A stretch of 64,000 nt of DNA from positions 1 through 64,000 of the forward strand of contig JAWLGJ010000005.1 in the NCBI GenBank assembly GCA_041685145.1. Direction: 5' to 3'. Positions within the stretch are counted from its first letter, which is position 1. The number at the start of each line of letters is the position of its first letter. Source of the stretch: JAWLGJ01 sp041685145. GTDB taxonomy: Bacteria; Pseudomonadota; Alphaproteobacteria; Rhodospirillales; Magnetospirillaceae. Positions 25,898 to 34,599 of the stretch are shown here, in pieces. A program made the translations under genes and the position numbers. Below the pieces are notes generated by a model. It was given only the letters and a program-made list of their open reading frames with translations, was not told where the DNA came from and ran no database searches.

Positions 25898-28294
25898 TCA
25901 GCCCCGCAGCCGCCCTCCGGTCGCCTTGGCCACCGCCTGCACCACCTTCTCGGAGACGGCGTCGATCTCCTCGTCGGTGAGGGTGCGCTCGCTGGGTTGC
26001 AGGGTGACGGCGAGGGCCAGCGATTTCAGGTCCGGCCCCACCTTGTCGCCCTCGTAGAGGTCGAAGACGGCGACGTCGGCGATCAGCAGGTCGGCGCCGC
26101 GCGCCGCGCGCACCGCCGCTTCCGCCGGCACCTCGCGGCCCATGACGAAGGCGAAATCGCGTTCGACCGGCTGCAGGGGCGAGGCGTTCAGCAGCGGCCG
26201 CGCCTTCGTGGGGCGTGGTTTCGCCGGCGGAATGGCGTCGAGGAAGACCTCGAAGCCCACCATCGGCCCCTTCAGGTCCATCGCCCGCAGCATGCGCGGG
26301 TGCAGCGCCCCGAAGCGCGCCAGCACCTTCGGCCCCAGCTTCAACGTGCCGGCGATGCCGGGGTGGTACCACTCCGGCGCCTCGGCCTCGACGCGCAGAT
26401 TGTCCACCGCCGCCCCGGCGGCCGCCAGCGCCGCCAGCGCGTCGGCCTTGGCGTCGAAGACGTCGACCTCGCGCGGCGCCCGCGCCCAATGCCGGGGGCC
26501 GGTGCGCCCGGCGCGCAGGCCGGCGACGACGCGGCGCTGGTCCTCGGGCCGCGCCCCCTCGAAGGCCGGCCCGACCTCGAAGAGGGCGACGTCGCGCAGG
26601 CCGCGGTCGGCGTTGCGCCCCGCCGCCGCCATCAGGTTCGGCAGCAGCGAGGGGCGCATGGCGTCGAGATCGCTGCTGATGGGGTTGGCCAGCATCAGTT
26701 CCGGCCGCCCGCCGCCGAACAGGGCGGCGTGGGCCGTGGGCCGGACCGACCCGGTCACCGTCTCGACCAGCCCGCGCGCCGCCAGATCGCGGCGCGCCCA
26801 GCCGGTGCGGCGCTGGATCTGGGTGAGCACCGGCTGCGGCATCGGCGCGCGCGGCAGGGTGGCGACGGGGATGTTGTCGTAACCATTGATGCGCACGACC
26901 TCCTCGACGAGGTCGTGCTCGCCCTCGATGTCGCCGCGCCACGACGGCGGCGACACCTCCAGGCCGCCGTCGCCCTCGCGCACCGTGCAGCCGAGAGCGG
27001 CGAGGATCTCGACGCAGCGGCGGTCGGAGACCTCGACCCCGCCCAGCGCCCGCACCCGCGCCGGGCGCAGCGGCACGCCGCGCCGCCAATCCGGTTCGGC
27101 GCCGGCGATCACCGGCTCGGACGGCTCGCCGCCGCACAGGTCCAGGATCATGCGGGTGGCCATCTCCATCGCCGGCACCGCCGAGGCCGGGTCGACGCCG
27201 CGCTCGAAGCGATGGCGGGCGTCGGATTCGATGTTCAGCCGCCGTCCGGTGGCGGCGGTGCGGGTGGGATCGAACAGCGCCGACTCCAGGAAGACATTGA
27301 CCGTGGCCTCGGTGCAGCCGGAATCCTCACCGCCGATGACCCCGCCCAGCGCCCGCGCGCCGGCCTCGTCGGCGATCACCGTGACCGATTCGTCCAGCTC
27401 GTAGGTCTTGCCGTTGAGGGCATCGACGCGCTCGCCCGGCCGCGCCAGACGGGCGCGGATGTCGCCGCTGATCTTGTCGGCGTCGAAGACGTGCAGCGGC
27501 CGCGCCTGATCGATGGCGAAGAAATTGGTGATGTCGACCAGCGCCGAAATCGGCCGCAGCCCCACCGCCAGCAGCCAGCGCTTCAGCCACTCCGGGCTGT
27601 CGCCGTTGCGCACGCCGCGAATGTAGCGGCCGGCGAATTGCGGGCAGGCGTTGGCGGTCTCGGGGGTGAACTCCAGGCGCACCTGGATGGGGCTGGCGAT
27701 GCGCGCCGGCACCGGCGCCACCGGCATCGGCCTCAGCGCGCCCAGCCCCGCCGCCGCCAGGTCGCGGGCGATGCCCCGCACCCCCAGCCAGTCGGGGCGG
27801 TTGGGGGTGACGGCGACGTCGAACACCGGGTCGAGGTCGAGCACCGTGCCCACCGGCGCGCCCACCGGCGCCCCGGGGTCCAGCTCGGCGATGCCGGCGT
27901 GATCCTCGCCCAGCCCCAGCTCGCGCCACGAGCACATCATGCCCTCGCTCTCGACGCCGCGGATCTTGCCCTTCTTGAGGCACTCGCCGTTGGCGGGGAT
28001 GCGGGCGCCGGGGGTGGCCAGCACCACCTTGATGCCCTCGCGGGCGTTGGGGGCGCCGCAGACGATCTGCAACACCGCGCCGCCGCCCGCCTCCACCCGG
28101 CACAGCTTCAGGCGGTCGGCGTTGGGGTGCGGCTCGGCGGCGACGACGCGGCCGACGGTGAAATCGGCCAGCGCCTCGGCGGGGTCTTCGAGGGACTCGA
28201 CCTCGATGCCCAGCATGGTCAGGCGCTCGGCGATGGCGGCGGCGCCGGCCTCGGTTTCCAGGTGGCGCTTCAGCCAGGACAGGGTGAACTTCAT
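25898..28294 (-). CDS. pheT: Phenylalanyl-tRNA synthetase beta subunit
   Basis: Large subunit of the alpha2-beta2 PheRS that charges tRNA-Phe. The 798 residues show the N-terminal tRNA-binding (EMAP/OB) domain (about 38-150) and the B3/B4 editing region (about 210-390). The B5 domain and catalytic-like fold follow, then a C-terminal ferredoxin-fold anticodon-binding domain (about 705-797) rich in Arg. Length is typical. The start overlaps the pheS stop by 4 bp. Confidence 0.97.
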   Translation of the reverse strand: MKFTLSWLKRHLETEAGAAAIAERLTMLGIEVESLEDPAEALADFTVGRVVAAEPHPNADRLKLCRVEAGGGAVLQIVCGAPNAREGIKVVLATPGARIPANGECLKKGKIRGVESEGMMCSWRELGLGEDHAGIAELDPGAPVGAPVGTVLDLDPVFDVAVTPNRPDWLGVRGIARDLAAAGLGALRPMPVAPVPARIASPIQVRLEFTPETANACPQFAGRYIRGVRNGDSPEWLKRWLLAVGLRPISALVDITNFFAIDQARPLHVFDADKISGDIRARLARPGERVDALNGKTYELDESVTVIADEAGARALGGVIGGEDSGCTEATVNVFLESALFDPTRTAATGRRLNIESDARHRFERGVDPASAVPAMEMATRMILDLCGGEPSEPVIAGAEPDWRRGVPLRPARVRALGGVEVSDRRCVEILAALGCTVREGDGGLEVSPPSWRGDIEGEHDLVEEVVRINGYDNIPVATLPRAPMPQPVLTQIQRRTGWARRDLAARGLVETVTGSVRPTAHAALFGGGRPELMLANPISSDLDAMRPSLLPNLMAAAGRNADRGLRDVALFEVGPAFEGARPEDQRRVVAGLRAGRTGPRHWARAPREVDVFDAKADALAALAAAGAAVDNLRVEAEAPEWYHPGIAGTLKLGPKVLARFGALHPRMLRAMDLKGPMVGFEVFLDAIPPAKPRPTKARPLLNASPLQPVERDFAFVMGREVPAEAAVRAARGADLLIADVAVFDLYEGDKVGPDLKSLALAVTLQPSERTLTDEEIDAVSEKVVQAVAKATGGRLRG

Positions 28295-29367
28295 CGCGTC
28301 AGCCCTCCGGCCAGGGTGGGCACGTCCAGGGGCAGGAAGCCGTAATGGCGCAGCCAGCGCAGGTCGGATTCGAAGAAGGTGCGCAGGTCGGGGATGCCGT
28401 ATTTTAGCATCGCCACCCGCTCCACCCCCAGGCCGAAGGCGAAGCCCTGGTAGCGCTCGGGGTCGATGCCGCAGGCCGACAGCACGTTGGGGTGCACCAT
28501 GCCGCAGCCGAGGATCTCCAGCCAGTCGTCGCCGGCGCCGATCTTCAACTCGCCGCCGGCGCGCGAGCAGCCGATGTCCATTTCCGCCGAGGGCTCGGTG
28601 AAGGGGAAGAAGGAGGGCCGGAAGCGCACCGGCACGTCCTCGACCTCGAAATAGGCGCGCACGAACTCGATCAGCACGCCCTTCAGGTGCCCCATATGGG
28701 TGCTCTCGTCGACGACCAGCCCCTCGATCTGGTGGAACATGGGCGTGTGGGTCATGTCGGAGTCGCAGCGATAGGTGCGCCCCGGGGCGACGATGCGCAC
28801 CGGCGGCGGCTGCGTCTGCATGGTGCGGATCTGCACCGGCGAGGTGTGGGTGCGCAGCAACAGCCGGGCGCCGTCCTCGTCCTCGGGCAAGAAGAAGGTG
28901 TCGTGCATCAACCGCGCCGGATGCTCGGGCGGGAAATTGAGGGCGGTGAAGTTGTGGAAGTCGTCCTCGATGTCGGGGCCCTCGGCGACGGCGAAGCCCA
29001 TCTGCGCGAAGATCGCCACCAGTTCGTCGATCGTCTGGCTGATGGGGTGCACGCGGCCCGGCGCCTCGGGGCGCGCCGGCAGGGTGACGTCGACGCGCTC
29101 GGCGGCGACGCGGGCGTCGAGGGCGGCGTCCTCGAGGGCGGCGCGGCGCGCCTCGATGGCCTCGGCCACCGCGTCCTTGAGGGCGTTCAGCGCCTGGCCG
29201 GCGGCGCGGCGCTCGTCGGGGTCCATGCCGCCCAGGCCCTTCATCAGGCCGGTGATGCGGCCCTTCTTGCCCAGCGCCGAGACCCGGACGCCCTCCAGCG
29301 CCTCCAGGCTTTCCGCCGCGGCGACCTCGGCCATCAGCGCCTCGCGCAGCCTGCTCACGTCATCCAT
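28291..29367 (-). CDS. pheS: Phenylalanyl-tRNA synthetase alpha subunit
   Basis: Catalytic class II aminoacyl-tRNA synthetase subunit, 358 residues. It has an N-terminal coiled coil (about 1-90) and a catalytic domain with motif 2 (HTSPVQIRTM then GRTYRCDSDMTHTPMFHQIEG). Motif 3 is at the end (GFAFGLGVERVAMLKYGI). The mutation-sensitive Ala of the Phe pocket lies in that region. It is the first gene of pheST, separated from rplT by 86 bp that contain a terminator-like hairpin. Confidence 0.97.
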   Translation of the reverse strand: MDDVSRLREALMAEVAAAESLEALEGVRVSALGKKGRITGLMKGLGGMDPDERRAAGQALNALKDAVAEAIEARRAALEDAALDARVAAERVDVTLPARPEAPGRVHPISQTIDELVAIFAQMGFAVAEGPDIEDDFHNFTALNFPPEHPARLMHDTFFLPEDEDGARLLLRTHTSPVQIRTMQTQPPPVRIVAPGRTYRCDSDMTHTPMFHQIEGLVVDESTHMGHLKGVLIEFVRAYFEVEDVPVRFRPSFFPFTEPSAEMDIGCSRAGGELKIGAGDDWLEILGCGMVHPNVLSACGIDPERYQGFAFGLGVERVAMLKYGIPDLRTFFESDLRWLRHYGFLPLDVPTLAGGLTR

Positions 29368-29388
29368 TCTTTCGCGTCCTCAGCACAG

Positions 29389-29419
29389 AAAAAGGGGGTC
29401 GCCCAGGGGCGCCCCCTTT
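29389..29419 (-). terminator. Terminator or attenuator between rplT and pheS
   Basis: On the minus strand AAAGGGGG and CCCCCTTT pair as an 8-bp stem with additional inner GC pairs, followed by a run of five T. It starts 34 bp after the rplT stop and ends 21 bp before the pheS start. It may end the ribosomal protein transcript or attenuate pheST. I see no Phe-rich leader peptide. Confidence 0.65.
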
Positions 29420-29453
29420 CACAAGACCGTCGGCGGTACCGGAAGCTCCGGCC

Positions 29454-29819
29454 TCACGCCGCCTTGTCGAGGGCCACCTTGGCCTGGTCGACCAGGGACT
29501 TGAAGGCGTCGGGTTCGCGGATCGCCAAGTCGGACAGAACCTTGCGGTCGAGCTCGATCCCCGCCTTCTTCAGCCCGTTCATAAATCGGGAATAGGTAAG
29601 GCCATGCTGCCGCGTGCCGGCGTTGATGCGCTGAATCCACAGGGCGCGGAAATTGCGCTTGCGCACGCGGCGGTCGCGGTACTGGTATTGCAGCGCCTTT
29701 TCGACGCGCTGGACGGCGATGCGGAAACAGGCCTTGGCCCGGCCGCGATAGCCCTTTGCCATCTTGATGATCTTGCGATGGCGGGCGTGGGTGGTCTTGC
29801 CGCGCTTCACACGAGCCAT
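29454..29819 (-). CDS. rplT: 50S ribosomal protein L20 (bL20)
   Basis: 121-residue large-subunit assembly protein with the usual very basic N-terminal helix (MARVKRGKTTHARHRKIIK) and globular C-terminal half with the conserved INAGTRQHGLTYSRFMNGLK segment. Length is standard. It follows rpmI by 3 bp. In many bacteria L20 represses its own operon; the sequence alone does not show this here. Confidence 0.98.
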   Translation of the reverse strand: MARVKRGKTTHARHRKIIKMAKGYRGRAKACFRIAVQRVEKALQYQYRDRRVRKRNFRALWIQRINAGTRQHGLTYSRFMNGLKKAGIELDRKVLSDLAIREPDAFKSLVDQAKVALDKAA

Positions 29820-29822
29820 GAT

Positions 29823-30023
29823 CTAGCCTCCGTACGGCAGGAACTGGCGGACGATGGTGGCGTCGCCCTTCTCCAGGACGAAGCTGCCACGCGCCTGGCG
29901 CTTCATCTTCTGCGTGCGCTTGCGCAGATTGTGGCGCTTGTAGGCGACATTCGCCTTGATCTTGCCGCGGCCGGTGAAGCCGAATCGCTTCTTGGCGGCA
30001 CTCTTGGTCTTCAGCTTGGGCAT
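29823..30023 (-). CDS. rpmI: 50S ribosomal protein L35 (bL35)
   Basis: 66-residue ribosomal protein beginning MPKLKTKSAAKKRF with the basic core RKRTQKMKRQARG. GGAAGGAT lies just upstream of ATG 30023. Normally it sits directly between infC and rplT. Here 763 bp separate it from infC and hold two small secreted-protein genes. The 124-bp upstream gap could contain a separate promoter; I identified none with confidence. Confidence 0.97.
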   Translation of the reverse strand: MPKLKTKSAAKKRFGFTGRGKIKANVAYKRHNLRKRTQKMKRQARGSFVLEKGDATIVRQFLPYGG

Positions 30024-30147
30024 TTGCGCCTGATCCTTCCTTGTGGGGTCGCGTCGCGCGGACGGCGAGGCATGCCCGTTTCCGGCCCCGTCCGTCCCGT
30101 TGGAACGCAGCGTTATAGCGGCGATGCCGCGGCGATGCAAGCCGCCT

Positions 30148-30426
30148 TCACCGTCCGCCCAGCGCCGCCTCCAGCCGCTCGCGGATCATCCGCAGGCTCT
30201 GCTGCGAGTCGTGGACATTGGCGAAGCACTGGCTGTCGGCGGCGCGCAGCCAGTCGCGAAGCTCGTCATAGAGGTCGGGATCAAGGCGCGGGCGCAGCGA
30301 TTCCACCCGCCGCTCCATCCGCGCCACGTCCTGTTGGCACCAGAAGCTGCCGGCGTCGCCGTCGCCGGTCCAGGGCGACGACACCAGGGTGACGGCGGCG
30401 GCGGCGGCAAGGATGGTTGCGTGCAT
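30148..30426 (-). CDS. Small secreted two-cysteine helical protein (paralogue 2 of a tandem pair)
   Basis: 92 residues: a short signal peptide (about 1-22), then a mostly helical, charged mature part with exactly two Cys separated by 36 residues. A Trp-Leu lies eight residues before the second Cys, and the sequence ends SLRMIRERLEAALGGR. Both Cys are probably joined in the periplasm, giving a disulphide-closed helical hairpin (inference). It is clearly paralogous to the next gene upstream, with the same Cys spacing and matching Arg-Leu, Pro and Trp-Leu positions. Family and function unknown. Confidence 0.65.
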   Translation of the reverse strand: MHATILAAAAAVTLVSSPWTGDGDAGSFWCQQDVARMERRVESLRPRLDPDLYDELRDWLRAADSQCFANVHDSQQSLRMIRERLEAALGGR

Positions 30427-30488
30427 GGCGTGCCTCCCGGTCCTCCCCGCAATATGGGCCCGCCGCGTGGGGCCGCCATAGCGAGCCG

Positions 30489-30779
30489 TCAGCGGCCGGC
30501 GGCGTCGGGGCGGGAATTGTCCAGCATCTCGCGGACGACCTGCAGGGTACGCCCGGCACGGCCGAGGTCATAGCCGCATTGCTCGACGCCGATGGCCAGC
30601 CACTCGCCGATCTGCTTGTGGCCCACCGGCGTCAGGCGCTCGCGCTCCGCCGCCAGTTCGCGGCCGAGCGACTCCGCCGCACCGCGACAGGCGGCCTCGT
30701 CCCCGGGAGCGCCCGCCGCCGCCGGCGGCGCGGCCGCGGCGGCGAGGGCAAGGGCAACAGCCATGACGTTCCGATTCAT
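30489..30779 (-). CDS. Small secreted two-cysteine helical protein (paralogue 1 of a tandem pair)
   Basis: 96 residues with an Ala-rich signal peptide (about 1-23). The mature region has two Cys with the same 36-residue spacing as its neighbour, a Trp-Leu eight residues before the second Cys, and a matching TLQVVREMLD ending helix. It begins 7 bp after infC, so it is likely translated from the infC transcript. I know no family name. Role possibly in the periplasm, but nothing in the sequence says which. Confidence 0.65.
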   Translation of the reverse strand: MNRNVMAVALALAAAAAPPAAAGAPGDEAACRGAAESLGRELAAERERLTPVGHKQIGEWLAIGVEQCGYDLGRAGRTLQVVREMLDNSRPDAAGR

Positions 30780-30786
30780 GCGATTC

Positions 30787-31323
30787 CTAACGCGGCGCCA
30801 CCACCATGATCATCTGGCGGCCTTCCATCTTGGGGAATTGCTCCACCTTGGCGAGGTCGTCCAGTTCGCCCCGCACGCGGTCGAGGACGCGCATCCCGAT
30901 GTCCTGGTGCGCCATCTCGCGGCCGCGGAACCGCATGGTTATCTTGACCTTGTCCCCTTCCTCAAGGAAGCGGCGCATGTTGCGCATCTTGACCACATAG
31001 TCATTGTCATCGATGTTCGGCCGGAGCTTGACCTCCTTGACCTCGATGACCTTCTGCTTCTTGCGCGCTTCCGCCTTTTTCTTCTGCTGTTCGTACTTGA
31101 ACTTGCCGAAGTCAAGTATCTTGCACACGGGCGGGTCGGCGTTGGGGGACACCTCGACGAGGTCCAGGCCGGCCTCCTCGGCCATCTCCAGCCCTTCCTC
31201 CAGGGACACGACCCCGACCATGCTTCCGTCCTCGCCGACGAGGCGGATGGTCCTGGACTCGATGTCCCGATTGACCCTGGGCCCATCCTTCTGCGGCGGC
31301 CCCATCATCGGTCGTCTGGCTAT
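30787..31323 (-). CDS. infC: Translation initiation factor IF-3 (AUA start)
   Basis: Binds the 30S subunit and proofreads start codon and initiator tRNA. The frame encodes the N-terminal domain (RVNRDI..., LVEVSPNADPPVCKILDFGKF) and the C-terminal domain (IDDNDYVVKMRNMRRFLEEGDKVKI..., KMEGRQMIMVVAP). The first ATG (31308) has no Shine-Dalgarno. Five codons upstream an ATA codon at 31323 lies 6 nt after AAGGAGG and adds Met-Ala-Arg-Arg-Pro, which fits the family N-terminus. IF-3 genes are known for non-AUG starts (AUU in E. coli) that allow self-repression. This gives 178 residues. Confidence 0.93.
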   Translation of the reverse strand: MARRPMMGPPQKDGPRVNRDIESRTIRLVGEDGSMVGVVSLEEGLEMAEEAGLDLVEVSPNADPPVCKILDFGKFKYEQQKKKAEARKKQKVIEVKEVKLRPNIDDNDYVVKMRNMRRFLEEGDKVKITMRFRGREMAHQDIGMRVLDRVRGELDDLAKVEQFPKMEGRQMIMVVAPR

Positions 31324-31360
31324 GAATGACCTCCTTCGCTTGCATCAACAATCGGCCGGC

Positions 31361-31378
31361 GACGCCGCTTGCGGCGTC
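31361..31378 (-). other. Perfect 7-bp hairpin between thrS and infC
   Basis: GACGCCG-CAAG-CGGCGTC on the minus strand, 38 bp upstream of the infC start codon in the 80-bp gap. No T-run follows, so it is not a standard terminator. It might shield the infC leader or slow polymerase. Confidence 0.4.
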
Positions 31379-31403
31379 CGGCGACCCGCGCGCCCGCCGC
31401 CCC

Positions 31404-33329
31404 TCAGGCCGGCGGCGCCACTTCGTGTTTCAGTGTATCCACGGCCTCTTCCAGGGCAAGCACTTCTTGCGCCTGCCCGCCCAGGCGCCGCAGCGCGACG
31501 GTGCGCTCCTCGGCCTCGCGGCGCCCGACGACGACGATGACGGGAACCTTGGCGACCGAATGCTCGCGCACCTTGTAGGTGATCTTTTCGTTGCGCAGGT
31601 CCATCTCGGCCTGGAGGCCGGCCCGGCGCAGGGCGGCGTGCACCTCGCGGGCGTAGTCGTCGGCGTCGGAGGTGATCGTCGCCACCACCGCCTGCTGCGG
31701 CGCCAGCCACAGCGGCAGGCGCCCGGCGTAGTGCTCGACCAGGATGCCGATGAAGCGCTCCAGCGAGCCGAACAGCGCCCGGTGCAGCATCACCGGCCGA
31801 TGGCGCTGACCGTCCTCGGCGACATAGTGGACGTCGAAGCGCTCGGTCAGGTTCATGTCCACCTGCAGGGTGCCGCACTGCCAGTCGCGGCCGATGGCGT
31901 CGCGGAGCACGAATTCCAGCTTCGGCCCGTAGAAGGCCCCCTCGCCGGGGTTATGGCCGTAATCGAGGCCCATATGCTCCAGCGCGCCCTTCAGCGCCGC
32001 TTCCAGGCGGTCCCACACCTCGTCGGCGCCGATGCGCTTCTCGGGGCGGTCCGAGAACTTGATGCGCACGTCCTCGAAGCCGAAGTCGCGGTAGATGTCC
32101 ATGATCAGCCGGATGACGGTGGCGCACTCCTCCTCCATCTGGTCCAGCGTGCAGAAGATGTGGGCGTCGTCCTGGGTGAAGGCGCGCACCCGCATCAGCC
32201 CGTGCAAGGCGCCCGAGGGCTCGAAGCGGTGCACCTTGCCGAACTCCGCGAGGCGCAGCGGCAGGTCGCGGTAGCTCTTGATGCCCTGCTTGAAGACCTG
32301 GATGTGGCCGGGGCAGTTCATGGGCTTGACGGCGTACACTCGCTCGTCCTCGCGGTCGGGGAAGAAGCGGGTGAAGAACATGTTCTCGCGGAAGGTGTCC
32401 CAGTGCCCCGAGGTCACCCACATTTCGCGGTCCATCAGCTCGGGGGTGTTGATCTCCTGATAGCCGGCCTCCTCCTGGCGCCGGCGCATATAGGCGATCA
32501 GGGTCTGGAACAGCCGCCAGCCCTTGGGGTGCCAGAACACCGCGCCGGGCGCCTGCTCCTGGAAGTGGAACAGGTCCATCTCGCGCCCCAGGCGCCGATG
32601 GTCGCGCTTCTCGGCCTCCTCCAGCATGTGGAGGTAGTCCTTGAGCTGCTTCTCGTCCGCCCAGGCGGTGCCGTAGATGCGTTGCAGCATCTCGTTGCGG
32701 GCATCGCCGCGCCAATAGGCGCCCGAGACCCGCAGCAGCTTGAACGCCTTGCCCAGCTTGCCGGTGGAGGGCAGGTGCGGGCCGCGGCACAAATCGAACC
32801 ACCGCCCCTGGCGATAGATGGTGATGCGCTCGCCCGCGGGGATGTCGCGGATGATCTCGGCCTTGTATTTCTCGCCGATCTCCTCGAAGACGCCGATGGC
32901 CTCGTCGCGGTCCCAGGTCTCGCAGGTGATGGGCTCGTCGCGCGCGACGATCTCGCGCATCCGCGCCTCGATGCGCTCCAGATCCTCGGGCGTGAAGGGC
33001 TCGGCGCGCGCGAAGTCGTAGTAGAAGCCGTTTTCGATCGCCGGGCCGATGGTGACCTGGGTGCCGGGATACAATTCCTGCACCGCCTCGGCCATGACAT
33101 GGGCGGCATCGTGGCGCAGCAGCTCCAGCGCGTCCTCGTCCTTGCGGGTGACGATGGCGAGGCGGGCGTCGCGGTCGATGGTGGCGCCGAGATCCTTCAT
33201 CTGGCCGTCGACGCGCACGGCCAGCGCCGCCTTGGCGAGGCCGGGGCCGATATCCGCGGCGACCCGCGCCCCCGTCACCGGGCCTTCATAGCGGCGCACG
33301 CTGCCGTCGGGCAGGGTGATGGCAACCAT
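31404..33329 (-). CDS. thrS: Threonyl-tRNA synthetase
   Basis: Class II synthetase charging tRNA-Thr, 641 residues. It has an N-terminal TGS domain (ITLPDGSVRRYEGPVT..., 1-62) and an editing domain with HDAAHVMAEAV (zinc-like HxxxH pattern, about 72-76). The catalytic domain holds the zinc ligands Cys (NCPGH) and two His (RVRAFTQDDAHIFC), and an anticodon-binding domain closes the protein. ATG at 33329 starts the TGS domain; upstream frame residues are not conserved-looking. Placed before infC as in gammaproteobacteria. No T-box is visible upstream. Confidence 0.97.
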   Translation of the reverse strand: MVAITLPDGSVRRYEGPVTGARVAADIGPGLAKAALAVRVDGQMKDLGATIDRDARLAIVTRKDEDALELLRHDAAHVMAEAVQELYPGTQVTIGPAIENGFYYDFARAEPFTPEDLERIEARMREIVARDEPITCETWDRDEAIGVFEEIGEKYKAEIIRDIPAGERITIYRQGRWFDLCRGPHLPSTGKLGKAFKLLRVSGAYWRGDARNEMLQRIYGTAWADEKQLKDYLHMLEEAEKRDHRRLGREMDLFHFQEQAPGAVFWHPKGWRLFQTLIAYMRRRQEEAGYQEINTPELMDREMWVTSGHWDTFRENMFFTRFFPDREDERVYAVKPMNCPGHIQVFKQGIKSYRDLPLRLAEFGKVHRFEPSGALHGLMRVRAFTQDDAHIFCTLDQMEEECATVIRLIMDIYRDFGFEDVRIKFSDRPEKRIGADEVWDRLEAALKGALEHMGLDYGHNPGEGAFYGPKLEFVLRDAIGRDWQCGTLQVDMNLTERFDVHYVAEDGQRHRPVMLHRALFGSLERFIGILVEHYAGRLPLWLAPQQAVVATITSDADDYAREVHAALRRAGLQAEMDLRNEKITYKVREHSVAKVPVIVVVGRREAEERTVALRRLGGQAQEVLALEEAVDTLKHEVAPPA

Positions 33330-33390
33330 CGGGCTGGCGTTTCTCTGCAGTTGCGAACAGCGGGGGACTGTATAGGGATTCGACCGCCAG

Positions 33391-34578
33391 TCAAGCGGCC
33401 CCGATCGGCGCCCCCAGCACCTCTTCATAGACCGCCAGGGTGGCGTCGGTCATGGCGCGGCGGTCGAAGTGCCGGCGGGTGTTGAGCATGGCGGCGTGGG
33501 CTAGGGTTTCGCGCTCCTCGGCGCCGAGGTCGAGGGCTTGGTCCAGCGCCGCCGCCAGCGCCGCCGCGTCGCCGGGCGGCACCAGCCAGCCGGTAACGCC
33601 CGGCACCACCGATTCGCGGGGGCCGCCGTGGTCGGTGGCGATGACCGGCCGCCCCATCGCCTGCGCCTCGATGACGACGCGGCCGAAGGCTTCGGGCTCG
33701 GTGGAGGCGCTGACGACGACATCGGTCAGCTTGTAGGCCGCCGCCATGTCCTTGCAATGGTCGACGATGTGCACCACCTCGCCCAGGCCGCGATCCTCGG
33801 CCAGCTTGATGAGTTCCCGGCGGTAACGGTCGCGCCGCCGCGCCGAGCCCACCAGCAGGCAGCGGATGTCGCGGCGCCCCAGGAGGGCAATGGCCTCGAT
33901 CAGCACCGCCTGCCCCTTCCAGCGCGCCAGCCGGCCCGGCAGCATGACGACGCGCTTGTCGTCGGGCAGGCGCCATTGCCGCGCCAGGTCGATCTGGCGC
34001 GGCCCCGTCACCCGCGCCGGGTCGAAGCGCTCCAGGTCGACGCCGCGATGGATGACGCGGATGCGCTCCTCCTCGACGCCATAGACCTCGCGCAGGTGCT
34101 GGGCGATGAAATGCGAGATGGCGATCACCCGCTCGCCCCGCGCCATGACGCGGTTGTAGAACAGCTTCAGCCCCAGCGGGCCGCGTCCGTAGGTGCCGTG
34201 GAAGGTGGTGACGAAGCGCCGGCCGGTGCGCCGTGCCGCCGCCAGGGCGCTCCAGGCGGGCGCGCGGCTGCGGGCGTGCACCAGGTCGACCCCGAATTCG
34301 CGGATCACCTGCTCCAGCCGCGCGGCGTTGGCGCGCATCACCAGCGGATTCTTGCTGGCCAGCGGCAGGTCGATGTGGCGCACGCCCAGGCGCTTGAGTT
34401 CATAGGTCATCGGGCCGCCGGCCGAGGCCACCAGTGGCGTATAGCCCGCCTCGGCCAGCGCCGCCGCCACCTCGATGGTGCCGCGCTCGACGCCGCCGGT
34501 CTCCAGGCGCGGCAGAACCTGGAGCACGACGGGTTGACGGCCCGCCACGGCCGCGCCATTCAGGGTGTCGTCCGCCAC
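33391..34578 (-). CDS. GT4-type glycosyltransferase
   Basis: A 395-residue cytoplasmic or membrane-peripheral glycosyltransferase with two Rossmann folds. The N-terminal half has LETGGVERGT and a GxxTTFHG segment. The C-terminal half has the donor-site motif EAFGRVVIEAQAMGRPVIATDHGG (Glu residues contact the nucleotide sugar). It probably adds sugars to lipopolysaccharide or another envelope glycan. The start is uncertain: GTG 34578 is used, with GTG 34548 as alternative. With the former, only 21 bp separate it from the divergent hydrolase. It lies 61 bp upstream of thrS on the same strand. Confidence 0.88.
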   Translation of the reverse strand: MADDTLNGAAVAGRQPVVLQVLPRLETGGVERGTIEVAAALAEAGYTPLVASAGGPMTYELKRLGVRHIDLPLASKNPLVMRANAARLEQVIREFGVDLVHARSRAPAWSALAAARRTGRRFVTTFHGTYGRGPLGLKLFYNRVMARGERVIAISHFIAQHLREVYGVEEERIRVIHRGVDLERFDPARVTGPRQIDLARQWRLPDDKRVVMLPGRLARWKGQAVLIEAIALLGRRDIRCLLVGSARRRDRYRRELIKLAEDRGLGEVVHIVDHCKDMAAAYKLTDVVVSASTEPEAFGRVVIEAQAMGRPVIATDHGGPRESVVPGVTGWLVPPGDAAALAAALDQALDLGAEERETLAHAAMLNTRRHFDRRAMTDATLAVYEEVLGAPIGAA

Positions 34579-34599
34579 CTGCTTTCCGGGAAATACGCC

